From assembly GCA_902573235.1 (NCBI GenBank), contig CACGIZ010000001.1, positions 62,001 to 126,000 on the forward strand: DNA of 64,000 nt, given 5' to 3'. The notes under the pieces were generated by a model. That model did no database searches. It was not told the origin of the DNA and saw only the letters and a program-made list of their open reading frames with translations. This DNA is from an uncultured Pelagibacteraceae bacterium. Lineage in GTDB: Bacteria; Pseudomonadota; Alphaproteobacteria; Pelagibacterales; Pelagibacteraceae. Made by a program: the position numbers and the translations under genes. This document shows positions 51,323 to 60,160 of this stretch, piece by piece. How positions within the stretch are numbered: position 1 is the stretch's first letter; every line of letters begins with the position of its first letter.

Positions 51323-51657
51323 TGAATCCAATTATTAAATTAAGTGACAATGCTGCAAAAAGGATTAAAGAGATTATGTCTAGTGCTGAAAAAAATGCTT
51401 TAGGAGTTAGAGTTTCTGTTAAATCTGGAGGTTGTGCGGGAATGTCTTATGTGATGGAATACTCTAAAGAGCTTAATCCAACTGACGAGGTAATAGAGGA
51501 TAAAGGTGTTAAGGTTTTTATAGATCCAGCAGCAGTTATGTATTTATTAGGAACTGAAATGGACTATAAAAAAGAGGAATTTTCCTCAACTTTTGTATTT
51601 AATAACCCCAACGAAACTGAGAGATGTGGGTGTGGAGAGTCCTTCAAAATAGACTAA
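51322..51657 (+). CDS. sufA: A-type Fe-S carrier (SufA/HesB family)
   Basis: VSVKSGGCAGMSYVMEY, ERCGCGESF. Confidence 0.92.
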   Translation: MNPIIKLSDNAAKRIKEIMSSAEKNALGVRVSVKSGGCAGMSYVMEYSKELNPTDEVIEDKGVKVFIDPAAVMYLLGTEMDYKKEEFSSTFVFNNPNETERCGCGESFKID

Positions 51658-51688
51658 AATTGAGTATCCTGTAAGTTGCATACCAGTA

Positions 51689-51717
51689 TTGCGCAAAATG
51701 CATATCTAGGATATAAT
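51689..51717 (+). promoter_or_regulatory. Predicted promoter (TTGCGC - 17 bp - TATAAT)
   Basis: Consensus TATAAT at 51712..51717; 17-nt spacer; weak -35. Confidence 0.55.
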
Positions 51718-51723
51718 TAGTTC

Positions 51724-51894
51724 ATGAACAAATTTGAATTTAAAAATCTTGTTAAAGACCTTAAAGATTCTTTAAAAGAAAAATCTTTTTTTAAAAATCT
51801 ACGTAAGGAAGTTGAAACTGGTGCTAATGGCACACAGGATTACGTTGTTAAAAAAGGTATTAACAAAGATACAATAGCTACAACTAAACAGTAA
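51724..51894 (+). CDS. Small 56-aa protein MNKFEFKNLVKDLKDSLKEKSFFKNLRKEVETGANGTQDYVVKKGINKDTIATTKQ
   Basis: Read directly; ATG to TAA; consensus -10 immediately upstream; absent from the ORF track, whose shortest entry is 60 aa. Confidence 0.65.
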   Translation: MNKFEFKNLVKDLKDSLKEKSFFKNLRKEVETGANGTQDYVVKKGINKDTIATTKQ

Positions 51895-51902
51895 TTTAGT
51901 TA

Positions 51903-53309
51903 CTAACAGCTATAATACATCTCAAATTCAACTGGATGAGGTGCGTGCTCAAACTTATGAATTTCTTCGAATTTAAGAGCAATATATGCATCAATTTGAT
52001 CATCCGTAAATACGCCACCTTGAGTTAAGAATTCTCTATCTTTATCTAAACTCTCCATTGCTTCTCTTAAAGAACCACAAACAGTTGGAATAGATTTTAC
52101 TTCTTCAGGTGGAAGTTCATATAAATCTTTATCAAAAGACTCACCCGGGTGTATTTTATTTTTAATTCCGTCTATTCCTGCCATTAACATAGCGGCAAAT
52201 GTCAAGTAAGGGTTTCCAGATGCATCAGGAAATCTAATTTCACATCGAGCACCTTTTTTACTCAATGTTATAGGAATTCTACAAGAGGCCGATCTATTTC
52301 TTGCAGAATAAGCTAAAAGCACTGGAGCTTCAAAACCTGGTATTAATCTTTTATAACTATTAGTTGTAGCGTTAGCAAAAGCGTTAATTGCTTTAGCATG
52401 TTTTAGTATTCCACCAATATAATGTAAAGCTGTTTCAGATAATCCCGCATATGCATCACCTGAAAACACTGGAGTGTCTCCTTTCCATATTGATTGGTGG
52501 GTGTGCATACCTGAACCATTATCACCAGCTACTGGTTTTGGCATAAAAGTTGCCGTCTTGCCGAAAGAATGTGTTACCATTTGTACAACGTATTTATATA
52601 GTTGAACATTATCTGCTTGTTGAACTAGTGTTCCGAAATACATTCCTAACTCATGTTGACTTGGAGCAACCTCATGGTGATGTTTTTCAACTTTAATTCC
52701 AACTTCTTTTAAGTTTTTTAAGTATTCACTTCGCATGTCTTGTTCACTGTCGACTGGAGCTACAGGAAAATATCCACCTTTTACACCAGGTCTATGACCC
52801 ATGTTACCATTTTCATATTCTTTACCAGAATTGTAAGGACCTTCCTTACTGTCTAAAATAAATCCACATTCGTTCATATCATTTTTAATTCGTACATCAT
52901 CAAATACAAAAAACTCAGGCTCAGGACCAAAAAAAGCTTTGTCACCAATTCCTGAAGATTTTAAATATCCTTCAGCTTTTTTTGCTACACCTCTTGGATC
53001 TCTTTCATAAGGTGTTTTTTTAATTGCATCTAAAATATCACAAAAAATAACTACCGTGTTATGTGAAGTAAAAGGATCTAAAAAAAATCTCGATAAATCT
53101 GGTTTTAAAATCATATCAGACTCATTAATTGCTTTCCATCCAGCTATAGAAGATCCATCAAAAAAAACACCCTCATTTAACATACCCTCATCTACAGCGG
53201 TTGTGTCCATGGTTAAATGTTGAAGTTTTCCTCTTGGATCTGTAAATCTTAAATCTACAAATTCAGCTTCTTTATCTTTGATAAATTTTAAAACGTTACT
53301 AGCACTCAT
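51903..53309 (-). CDS. glnA: Glutamine synthetase type I
   Basis: [55 protein letters not shown]. Confidence 0.97.
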   Translation of the reverse strand: MSASNVLKFIKDKEAEFVDLRFTDPRGKLQHLTMDTTAVDEGMLNEGVFFDGSSIAGWKAINESDMILKPDLSRFFLDPFTSHNTVVIFCDILDAIKKTPYERDPRGVAKKAEGYLKSSGIGDKAFFGPEPEFFVFDDVRIKNDMNECGFILDSKEGPYNSGKEYENGNMGHRPGVKGGYFPVAPVDSEQDMRSEYLKNLKEVGIKVEKHHHEVAPSQHELGMYFGTLVQQADNVQLYKYVVQMVTHSFGKTATFMPKPVAGDNGSGMHTHQSIWKGDTPVFSGDAYAGLSETALHYIGGILKHAKAINAFANATTNSYKRLIPGFEAPVLLAYSARNRSASCRIPITLSKKGARCEIRFPDASGNPYLTFAAMLMAGIDGIKNKIHPGESFDKDLYELPPEEVKSIPTVCGSLREAMESLDKDREFLTQGGVFTDDQIDAYIALKFEEIHKFEHAPHPVEFEMYYSC

Positions 53310-53386
53310 TTTCTCTCCTTTGTAATTCAGATCGTTGTATTAACAAAAAAAGGCTGTTAAATAATGTTCTTTTAGTTAATAACACC

Positions 53387-53403
53387 TATGCATATTTCGC
53401 ATA
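53387..53403. promoter_or_regulatory. Dyad TATGC-N7-GCATA in the glnA/ybaK divergent region
   Basis: TATGCATATTTCGCATA. Confidence 0.45.
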
Positions 53404-53450
53404 ATTGTATATTTAATATTAAAAAAAAACTAACAATTTTAAGTTGAATA

Positions 53451-53930
53451 ATGAGTTTATTGTATAAAGAACCTGTAAAGAGAGTAGAGCAGGTATTAAA
53501 AGCTTTTGATCCTACATTGACAGTGATCGTTTTGAAAACTTCAGCTAGAACCGCAATAGAAGCCGCCTCGTCTTTAGGATGCGAAGTTGGAGCCATTGTA
53601 AAAAGTTTACTTTTTAAAACTGAGAATTCATTTACTTTATGTTTAGTTGCTGGAGACAGAAAAGCCTCAATAATTAAGATTAAAAAAACTTTAAATATTA
53701 AAGATGTTTCTATGGCTTCAGCAGATGAAGTTAAAGATGTAACTGGTTTTACAATAGGGGGTGTTTCACCAGTAGGTCACCTAAATAAGATTGATGTTTT
53801 TATAGACAATTCTTTAAAAAGATTTGAAAGTTTGTACGCTGCAGCTGGACATCCTAATTGTGTATTTAAATTAGATTTTATAAATTTACAAAAAATTACA
53901 AATGGTTCAATAAAAGAAATTTCAGAATGA
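53451..53930 (+). CDS. YbaK/EbsC-type aminoacyl-tRNA deacylase
   Basis: EVGAIVKSLLFK, LVAGDRKASIIKIKK, GFTIGGVSPVGH, YAAAGHPNCVF. Confidence 0.9.
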   Translation: MSLLYKEPVKRVEQVLKAFDPTLTVIVLKTSARTAIEAASSLGCEVGAIVKSLLFKTENSFTLCLVAGDRKASIIKIKKTLNIKDVSMASADEVKDVTGFTIGGVSPVGHLNKIDVFIDNSLKRFESLYAAAGHPNCVFKLDFINLQKITNGSIKEISE

Positions 53931-54832
53931 GACAACCAAAATTAATAGATTATTTTTTATTGACAATATTAGCATTAATTTGGGCTTCAGCTTTTTTTAA
54001 TATCAAAATAGCAACTTATTCATTTGGACCAGTTACAATAGCATTTCTAAGAGTTTTTTTCGGAGCAATACCAGTTTTATTGTTATGTTATTTTAAAAAA
54101 ATTAAGATTGAGGCTTTCTCCAAAGATTGGCATTGGTTTGCAATGATCGGGTTTATAAACTTGGTTGCACCATTTTTTTTGATTGCGTATGGAGTACAAT
54201 CAGTTCAAAGTAATTTAGCAGCAATATTAATGTCTACAACTACTTTGAGTTCAACTGTTCTTGGTCATTTTTATACAAAAAATGAAAAATTCAATATTAT
54301 AAGAACTATCGGTGTATTAATTGGATTCTCTGGAATAGTTTATTTATTTTCAGATAATATATTAATAAATGAAAATAACTTTTTTTCTGCATTATTAATT
54401 GTTTTAGGTGCAACATGCTATGTAGTTGGAGGAGTATTGACATTAAAGATCGGTAAGAAAAAAAATGAAAATGTTACAGGTTCTATTTTGATTTGGGCAA
54501 CAATTATTTTAATTCCTTTAGTAAGCTTTATTGAGCAGCCATGGGAATTAACTCCAAGGTTAGACTCTACTATTTCTGTTATTTATCTTGGTTTAGTCTC
54601 AACTGGAATTGCTTGGCTCTTAAGATTTAGGATCTTAATAAATAATGGTTTAATTTTTCAATCTCAAGTATCTTATTTAATCCCAATTTTTGGAACAATT
54701 TTAGGTTATGTATTTTTGAAAGAGCTGGTTACGTTAAAATTATTTATTTCATTAATTGCAGTATGTATTGGGATTTATATTGTAAGAGAGGCAGGTTATA
54801 AAAAATCTACTTCAGTTGTGAGAAAGCCTTAA
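53927..54832 (+). CDS. EamA/DMT-family transporter
   Basis: LALIWASAFFNIKIATYSFGPVTIAFLRVFF; 10 TM-like. Confidence 0.87.
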   Translation: MRQPKLIDYFLLTILALIWASAFFNIKIATYSFGPVTIAFLRVFFGAIPVLLLCYFKKIKIEAFSKDWHWFAMIGFINLVAPFFLIAYGVQSVQSNLAAILMSTTTLSSTVLGHFYTKNEKFNIIRTIGVLIGFSGIVYLFSDNILINENNFFSALLIVLGATCYVVGGVLTLKIGKKKNENVTGSILIWATIILIPLVSFIEQPWELTPRLDSTISVIYLGLVSTGIAWLLRFRILINNGLIFQSQVSYLIPIFGTILGYVFLKELVTLKLFISLIAVCIGIYIVREAGYKKSTSVVRKP

Positions 54833-55709
54833 TATGTGAAGGCCTAGTTTCACAACATCCACCTAAAATAGTTGCGCCTGCATCTTTAAATGTTTGTGCA
54901 AACTCAGCCATCTTTTTCGGAGTTAAATCTTTACGAACACCAAGTAATTCACTTGGATTTTTTGTTTTCTTATTTTTATCAAATTTTGGAATCGGACTTG
55001 TTTTAATAAAACCATTTAATTTAAAACCAAAGGGCATACCTAGATTTTTTATTTCATTAAGGTTTATTTGAAAATTTTCTGGTGAAACACAAGAAAGAGT
55101 TACGCCAAGTAGTTTACTAGTATCTAAATTATTTATCAGATCCGAAATTTTTTCACCACTTGGTAATTTTGTACCCTCAGATATATGAATACCTACTAAA
55201 TAAGGTTTATTAAACTCCTTAATCGACTCGATACCTATTTTAATTTCATTAATACTACTTAAAACATCAAAATAAAAAAAATCTACGTATGGGTTTATTA
55301 ATTGTGCTTGATCAATAAAATCATTTTTAATCTCATTGTAAGATCTTTCATCAGCTCTATAAGTTAAATTTTGTGGTGGCAATCCCCCTGCTATTAATAC
55401 ATGTGGAAACTGATCTTTTGTTTTTTTTGCAATCTCGCCAGCTTTTTTATTGATATATTCAAATTTTTTTTCACAATTGTTTTCAATTAAACGTATTCTT
55501 CTTGAAGCAAAAGTGGTAGTTACTATAACCTCAGAGCCAGCTTTTATGAAATCTACGTGAGTATCAAATAAAAGCTTATGATTTTTTTCATCTATTAATG
55601 CACTTGCACTCCACAAAGTTCCTATTGGCTTCATACCTCGTTTGAGAAGCTCTTGACCCATACCACCATCTAAAATTCTTATTTTTTTAAAAAAGTCTAA
55701 ATTCATCAT
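54807..55709 (-). CDS. Homocysteine S-methyltransferase family protein
   Basis: LDGGMGQELLKRG, TTTFASR, ILGGCCETRPSHIKA Zn-binding GGCC. Confidence 0.9.
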   Translation of the reverse strand: MMNLDFFKKIRILDGGMGQELLKRGMKPIGTLWSASALIDEKNHKLLFDTHVDFIKAGSEVIVTTTFASRRIRLIENNCEKKFEYINKKAGEIAKKTKDQFPHVLIAGGLPPQNLTYRADERSYNEIKNDFIDQAQLINPYVDFFYFDVLSSINEIKIGIESIKEFNKPYLVGIHISEGTKLPSGEKISDLINNLDTSKLLGVTLSCVSPENFQINLNEIKNLGMPFGFKLNGFIKTSPIPKFDKNKKTKNPSELLGVRKDLTPKKMAEFAQTFKDAGATILGGCCETRPSHIKAFSQLK

Positions 55710-55711
55710 GA

Positions 55712-56455
55712 TTAAGCAAATATCTTAAAGCCCATTCGACATGCTACAAATATAACCAAGATGGATGTTATAAATGCTAATGCCCTATTAGAAAAAATTT
55801 TAAGATTTAGAAAGTTGCCAAAAAGTCCTCCAATTAAAACTGCTAAAAATAGTGGCCAATATAAGAAAAATTCGTTAAGGACACTATCTTTAGTTAATTG
55901 GCCAAAAATTCCAGAAATTGAATTTATAAGTATAAATAATGATGCAGTAGTAACAATATTTTTAGGTTTATCTGCTTTTAATAAAAAAAGAATAGGGCTT
56001 AAAAAAATACCTCCTCCGATACCTACTAATCCTGAAACTAGGCCTAGAATAGAACCTATGAAAACTGAAATTAAAAAATTAATCTTTTTAATTACAAATT
56101 CTTTTTCATAGGATTTATTATTGATTAACAATAAAAGTCCTGCGATTGTCAAAATTATAAATAATAAGATTTCAAATATTTCCTTATCTATTTTTAAAGT
56201 TCCACCAAAAAAAGCTAGAGGAATTGAGCCAATTAAAAATGGAATTAATAATTTAAAATTATGGTTTCCAGCTCGTATGTAATTAATAGAATTTCCGGTT
56301 ACTACAATTATATTACAAAATAAAGCTATGACTGGAAAAATGTAGTATGGAATTTCCCATATTAACAATAAAGCTAGATAAGTAGATCCTCCTCCAAAAC
56401 CTACACTGGAATATAAAATTGCTGTAACAAAAAATAATATTGATAATATAATCAT
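55712..56455 (-). CDS. TauE/SafE-family permease
   Basis: SSVGFGGGSTYLALLL, GLVSGLVGIGGGIFLSPIL. Confidence 0.9.
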   Translation of the reverse strand: MIILSILFFVTAILYSSVGFGGGSTYLALLLIWEIPYYIFPVIALFCNIIVVTGNSINYIRAGNHNFKLLIPFLIGSIPLAFFGGTLKIDKEIFEILLFIILTIAGLLLLINNKSYEKEFVIKKINFLISVFIGSILGLVSGLVGIGGGIFLSPILFLLKADKPKNIVTTASLFILINSISGIFGQLTKDSVLNEFFLYWPLFLAVLIGGLFGNFLNLKIFSNRALAFITSILVIFVACRMGFKIFA

Positions 56456-56467
56456 ATAAATTTTTTT

Positions 56468-56968
56468 ATGAAAATAAATATTGCACTATTAACTGTAACA
56501 GATACTAGAACAATTGATAATGATAAATCAGGTGGAATTCTCGTAAACAAAATAAAAGAAGCAGATCATAATTTGATAGATAGAAAAATTTGCAAGGACA
56601 ATAAAGATGATATCGTTGTAATTTTGAAAGATTGGCTTAATAATAAAAAAATTGATGCAATAATTACTACAGGTGGAACTGGGCTCACAGGAAGAGACAT
56701 AACCCCAGAGGCACTTGATGAAATAGCCGATAAACATATTCCAGGTTTTGGTGAGATGTTTAGATATATCAGCATTAAATCTGTTGGGACCTCATCAATT
56801 CAATCCAGAGCTTGTGCAGTGCTTTCAAATGGAAAATATGTTTTTGCTTTACCAGGATCTTCTGGAGGAGTCACAGATGCTTGGGATGAGATACTTAAAT
56901 ATCAGTTAGATATAAATCACAAACCTTGTAATTTTGTTGAACTATTTCCAAGATTAAAAGAAAAATAA
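56468..56968 (+). CDS. moaB: MoaB/Mog-like molybdopterin biosynthesis protein
   Basis: LLTVTDTRTIDNDKSG, ITTGGTGLTGRDITPEA, ALPGSSGGVTDAW. Confidence 0.92.
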   Translation: MKINIALLTVTDTRTIDNDKSGGILVNKIKEADHNLIDRKICKDNKDDIVVILKDWLNNKKIDAIITTGGTGLTGRDITPEALDEIADKHIPGFGEMFRYISIKSVGTSSIQSRACAVLSNGKYVFALPGSSGGVTDAWDEILKYQLDINHKPCNFVELFPRLKEK

Positions 56969-57214
56969 TTATTTTTGATATTTTTCTTTCCACTCAGAGT
57001 ACGGCATTTTATAGATATGTTTTCTTGCATCTAAATCAGAAATATTTATACCTTTTTTTTCTGCTTCTTCCCGATACCATCTTGATAAACAATTTCTACA
57101 AAAACCTGCTAAATTCATTAAATCTATGTTTTGAACATCTTTTCTCTCATCTAAATGTTTCAATAATCTTTCAAATGTAGCAGATTGAAGTTCTTTATTT
57201 TTTATATCTTCCAT
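56969..57214 (-). CDS. DUF1244 protein
   Basis: HLDERKDVQNIDLMNLAGFCRNCLSRWYREEAE..MPYSEWKEKYQ. Confidence 0.9.
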   Translation of the reverse strand: MEDIKNKELQSATFERLLKHLDERKDVQNIDLMNLAGFCRNCLSRWYREEAEKKGINISDLDARKHIYKMPYSEWKEKYQK

Positions 57215-57261
57215 AAGAAAATATAGAATAGTTTTTTTTAAAAAACAATAAAACTAAATGA

Positions 57262-58110
57262 TTAATCTCTTGTAGCAATATAGACACCAATAGAGGCAAT
57301 TAAAAAACCTGTTAGGTCTATAAAAGTAAAATTTTCACCTAGAAAAAACCATGCCATGAGAGCAGAAGTTGCAGGAATAAGAAAAAAAATAGAAACTGTC
57401 TTACTAGCTGAATCTTTTTTTATTAAAAACATCAATATTGTGAATGCTCCAAAAGAAACAAGAAAAATTTGATGACTCATTGCTATTATAAAAGTTTTTG
57501 TAAATTCAATATAAGGTTTAGCAAAAAAAATAATCACTAAAACATGAAATAAAAAACCACCTAAAGCCTGATAAAAATTGTTTACTGAAAGAGATAAATT
57601 ATTACTTATTTTTTTCTGCCAAATTGTAGATAAAGTTATTGCTAGTAAAGCGATGATCGTTGCTATCAATCCTAATTGAGGAATTTCTTTACCTACATCT
57701 ATTCCTAAGACTATAGTAGCTCCAAAAAATCCAAGTAAAACACCTACCCATTGTTTTGATGTAACTTTTTCTCCCAACAAAGGAACAGCTAAAATATTAG
57801 TCAAAATAGGCTGAAGTGTAACAATCAAAGCAGCAATACTAGTAGGCATTCCTATAGATATTGAATAAAAGACGCCACCCAAGTAAAAGCCATGAAAAAA
57901 AACTCCACTAATTATAGATTCAAATATATTTTTTTTATTTACAAAAATTGATTGTTTTTGAAATATAGAAAAGAAATAAAAACCTATAGCCACAAAAAAA
58001 AATCTAAAAGCTAGTGCTGCAAATGGATCACTATTATCTACAATAGGTTTTGTAGTTATGAAAGCTGATGACCAAAGTAATATAAATAGGAAAGGAAATA
58101 TTCTGACCAT
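57262..58110 (-). CDS. EamA/DMT-family transporter
   Basis: LLWSSAFITTKPIVDNSDPFAALAFRF; 10 TM-like. Confidence 0.87.
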   Translation of the reverse strand: MVRIFPFLFILLWSSAFITTKPIVDNSDPFAALAFRFFFVAIGFYFFSIFQKQSIFVNKKNIFESIISGVFFHGFYLGGVFYSISIGMPTSIAALIVTLQPILTNILAVPLLGEKVTSKQWVGVLLGFFGATIVLGIDVGKEIPQLGLIATIIALLAITLSTIWQKKISNNLSLSVNNFYQALGGFLFHVLVIIFFAKPYIEFTKTFIIAMSHQIFLVSFGAFTILMFLIKKDSASKTVSIFFLIPATSALMAWFFLGENFTFIDLTGFLIASIGVYIATRD

Positions 58111-58239
58111 TTCAGGTTTTATAAAGTATTTATGCTTACATTAGATTATTTAATTTAGTTAAATTTACTTGTGAAAATTAGCCTTTTTAATTCTACCTTG
58201 AGTTGTAATTTAAAATGTATAAGGTTCTGTTAAGTTTGT

Positions 58240-58560
58240 ATGAATAAAAAAATATTTATTAGTTTATCTATTTTATGCTTTCTTGGAGCTTGTGGAGCAC
58301 CGACTGCAATGCTCGGTCCTGCCTATACACTTACTTCTACTGGAAATGTAACTCAAGCTGGATTGTCATATGGGTCTAATCATTTGATAACAAGCTACAC
58401 TGGAAAAACTCCCATTGAAAATTTGGAGGAAATTACGTCTAAAAATATACCTAAAAAGAATAACATTCAAAAACAAACACTAGAAAGTGAAGATTTTTAT
58501 CAATTAGTCAAAAATAAAATCGAGAAATCTAGAGGTAGAATTAAATTATCTAATCAATAA
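58240..58560 (+). CDS. Small putative lipoprotein
   Basis: Signal sequence with lipobox LGAC; no recognised family. Confidence 0.7.
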   Translation: MNKKIFISLSILCFLGACGAPTAMLGPAYTLTSTGNVTQAGLSYGSNHLITSYTGKTPIENLEEITSKNIPKKNNIQKQTLESEDFYQLVKNKIEKSRGRIKLSNQ

Positions 58561-58987
58561 TATTTAATAAAATTAAATTTAATTGTTTAGTTTCCTTACA
58601 CCATAGTTCGTAACTTTCACACATTCTCCATAAATGGTCAAATGCACGTTGTGAAATTTCAAGTGGAAAGTGACTCTTTGCATAGTACAATTCAGGAAAT
58701 TGTATTAATTGTTTTACTGTTAAGTCTTTTTGAATATGAAGTAATCTAATAGTTTCTTCAGGGACTTTTTTTTTTGTTTTTTGATCAATAAAATTATTTT
58801 TTTCTAATTTTTTTAATAATTCGTCATGAAACTTACCACTTCCAATTTTTTTATAGATGTCGCTTCCAATAAAAGCTTCTATTGCATTAATATTTGAAAA
58901 ATCAGAATTTGTTTTTTTTAGTCTATAAACTTCAGAGTAAATTAATTCTGCAACCAATAATATATATGGTTTTTCTTTAGACGACAT
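58550..58987 (-). CDS. Hypothetical protein
   Basis: Good open frame; overlaps the racemase gene by 11 nt in the same orientation. Confidence 0.65.
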   Translation of the reverse strand: MSSKEKPYILLVAELIYSEVYRLKKTNSDFSNINAIEAFIGSDIYKKIGSGKFHDELLKKLEKNNFIDQKTKKKVPEETIRLLHIQKDLTVKQLIQFPELYYAKSHFPLEISQRAFDHLWRMCESYELWCKETKQLNLILLNIID

Positions 58988-59735
58988 TTGTCTGTTTGTA
59001 TTTTTTCATCGCGGTGTTAGCCAAAATTAAATTTGGATCTAAAAATATCTTTGAAGATTTGATTGTTTTGAACGATTGAAATGCAAAAATTGCAATTGGT
59101 AATTCAGTACAACCAAGAATGATTCTTTTACATTTTTTTTTAATTAAAAAATTAATAGCAGGTTTAATTACTTTATTTGCTAATTTTACATTTCCCATTT
59201 TGACAAGCTTAATCGCTTTATTTACAGAGTTATTTTGAATTGACTTACTAGGGAAAATTAGATTAAAATTTTTATCAAAGAATTTATTATACACACCTGT
59301 CTTTAAAGTTCCTTCGGTTGCAAGTAATCCAATTGATGAATTTTTTTTACATTTCTTTTTTGTGTGAATAAAAACTTCTTTAGGCATATTAACTATTGGT
59401 AATTTAATTTTTTTTTGTAAATCATCATACCAATAATGGGCAGTATTACATGGGATAACTATAAATTTACATTTACTTTTTTTTAATACATTGCATCCAT
59501 TTATTAAACTTTTAAGAACTGACGAATATCTTTTTTTACTTTTTTTACTATTAATTTTTTTTGATAAATTTCCTGTCTGAATACCTATAGACTCAGGCCT
59601 ACCTGGAATATTTGATTTATTGTAAAGAAGAAATAAAGGATAATCTTGATCAATTTTACCTCTGTATAAAATTGCGAGTTTATTGCAGAAATCAAGACCA
59701 GCTTGGGTCCCCATACCACCTAAAATACCAATCAT
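58977..59735 (-). CDS. Aspartate/glutamate racemase family protein
   Basis: IGILGGMGTQAGLDFCNKL, VIPCNTAHYWYDDLQ, ILGCTELPIAI (both catalytic-type Cys present). Confidence 0.9.
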   Translation of the reverse strand: MIGILGGMGTQAGLDFCNKLAILYRGKIDQDYPLFLLYNKSNIPGRPESIGIQTGNLSKKINSKKSKKRYSSVLKSLINGCNVLKKSKCKFIVIPCNTAHYWYDDLQKKIKLPIVNMPKEVFIHTKKKCKKNSSIGLLATEGTLKTGVYNKFFDKNFNLIFPSKSIQNNSVNKAIKLVKMGNVKLANKVIKPAINFLIKKKCKRIILGCTELPIAIFAFQSFKTIKSSKIFLDPNLILANTAMKKYKQTNVV

Positions 59736-59768
59736 ACTTTGTTATATCTTCTTACAAAAGAATAAATC

Positions 59769-59824
59769 ATTGGCTATAAAAATAAATTAATACTTATTAA
59801 TTATTAAAATAATTTATAGCCAAT
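59769..59824. repeat. Inverted repeat/hairpin downstream of the csp gene
   Basis: ATTGGCTATAAA (59769..59780) pairs perfectly with TTTATAGCCAAT (59813..59824); inner AATTAATA/TATTAATT. Confidence 0.75.
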
Positions 59825-59839
59825 AAAATATTATGAAAA

Positions 59840-60046
59840 TTATGCAGTTTTTAAGTTAACTGCTGAAGGACCTTTAGGACCGTCTTCAACATCGAAAGTC
59901 AAAGCTTGACCCTCATCTAAACCGTTCATACCAGCATTTCTTACAGCTGAAACATGTACAAACACATCTTTTTCTTTGTCATCTCTTTCAATAAAACCAA
60001 AACCTTTGGTTGGATTGAACCATTTCACTTTTCCTTGTAGACTCAT
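59840..60046 (-). CDS. cspA: Cold-shock domain protein
   Basis: [27 protein letters not shown]. Confidence 0.97.
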   Translation of the reverse strand: MSLQGKVKWFNPTKGFGFIERDDKEKDVFVHVSAVRNAGMNGLDEGQALTFDVEDGPKGPSAVNLKTA

Positions 60047-60160
60047 ATTTTTTTCTTCTTATGTTATATTAATTAATTACTTATAATTAAGTAAACCGTA
60101 CTTCTTTAGAATTTATTAGCTTTTGTCAACTAAATATATGAATTTGGTTAATTTTTAGTT

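Noticed and set aside
51658-51723. tRNA-like or small structured RNA between sufA and glnA
   Set aside because: Palindromes TTGCGCAA and ATGCAT are present but no cloverleaf; better explained as promoter/operator sequence.
53310-53450. Possible glutamine riboswitch (glnA RNA / downstream-peptide motif) in the glnA leader
   Set aside because: The minus-strand leader lacks the conserved aptamer core I recall; only dyad DNA motifs are visible.
55690-55730. Possible SAM riboswitch upstream of the homocysteine S-methyltransferase
   Set aside because: Only 2 nt separate it from the upstream tauE-like gene; no leader exists.
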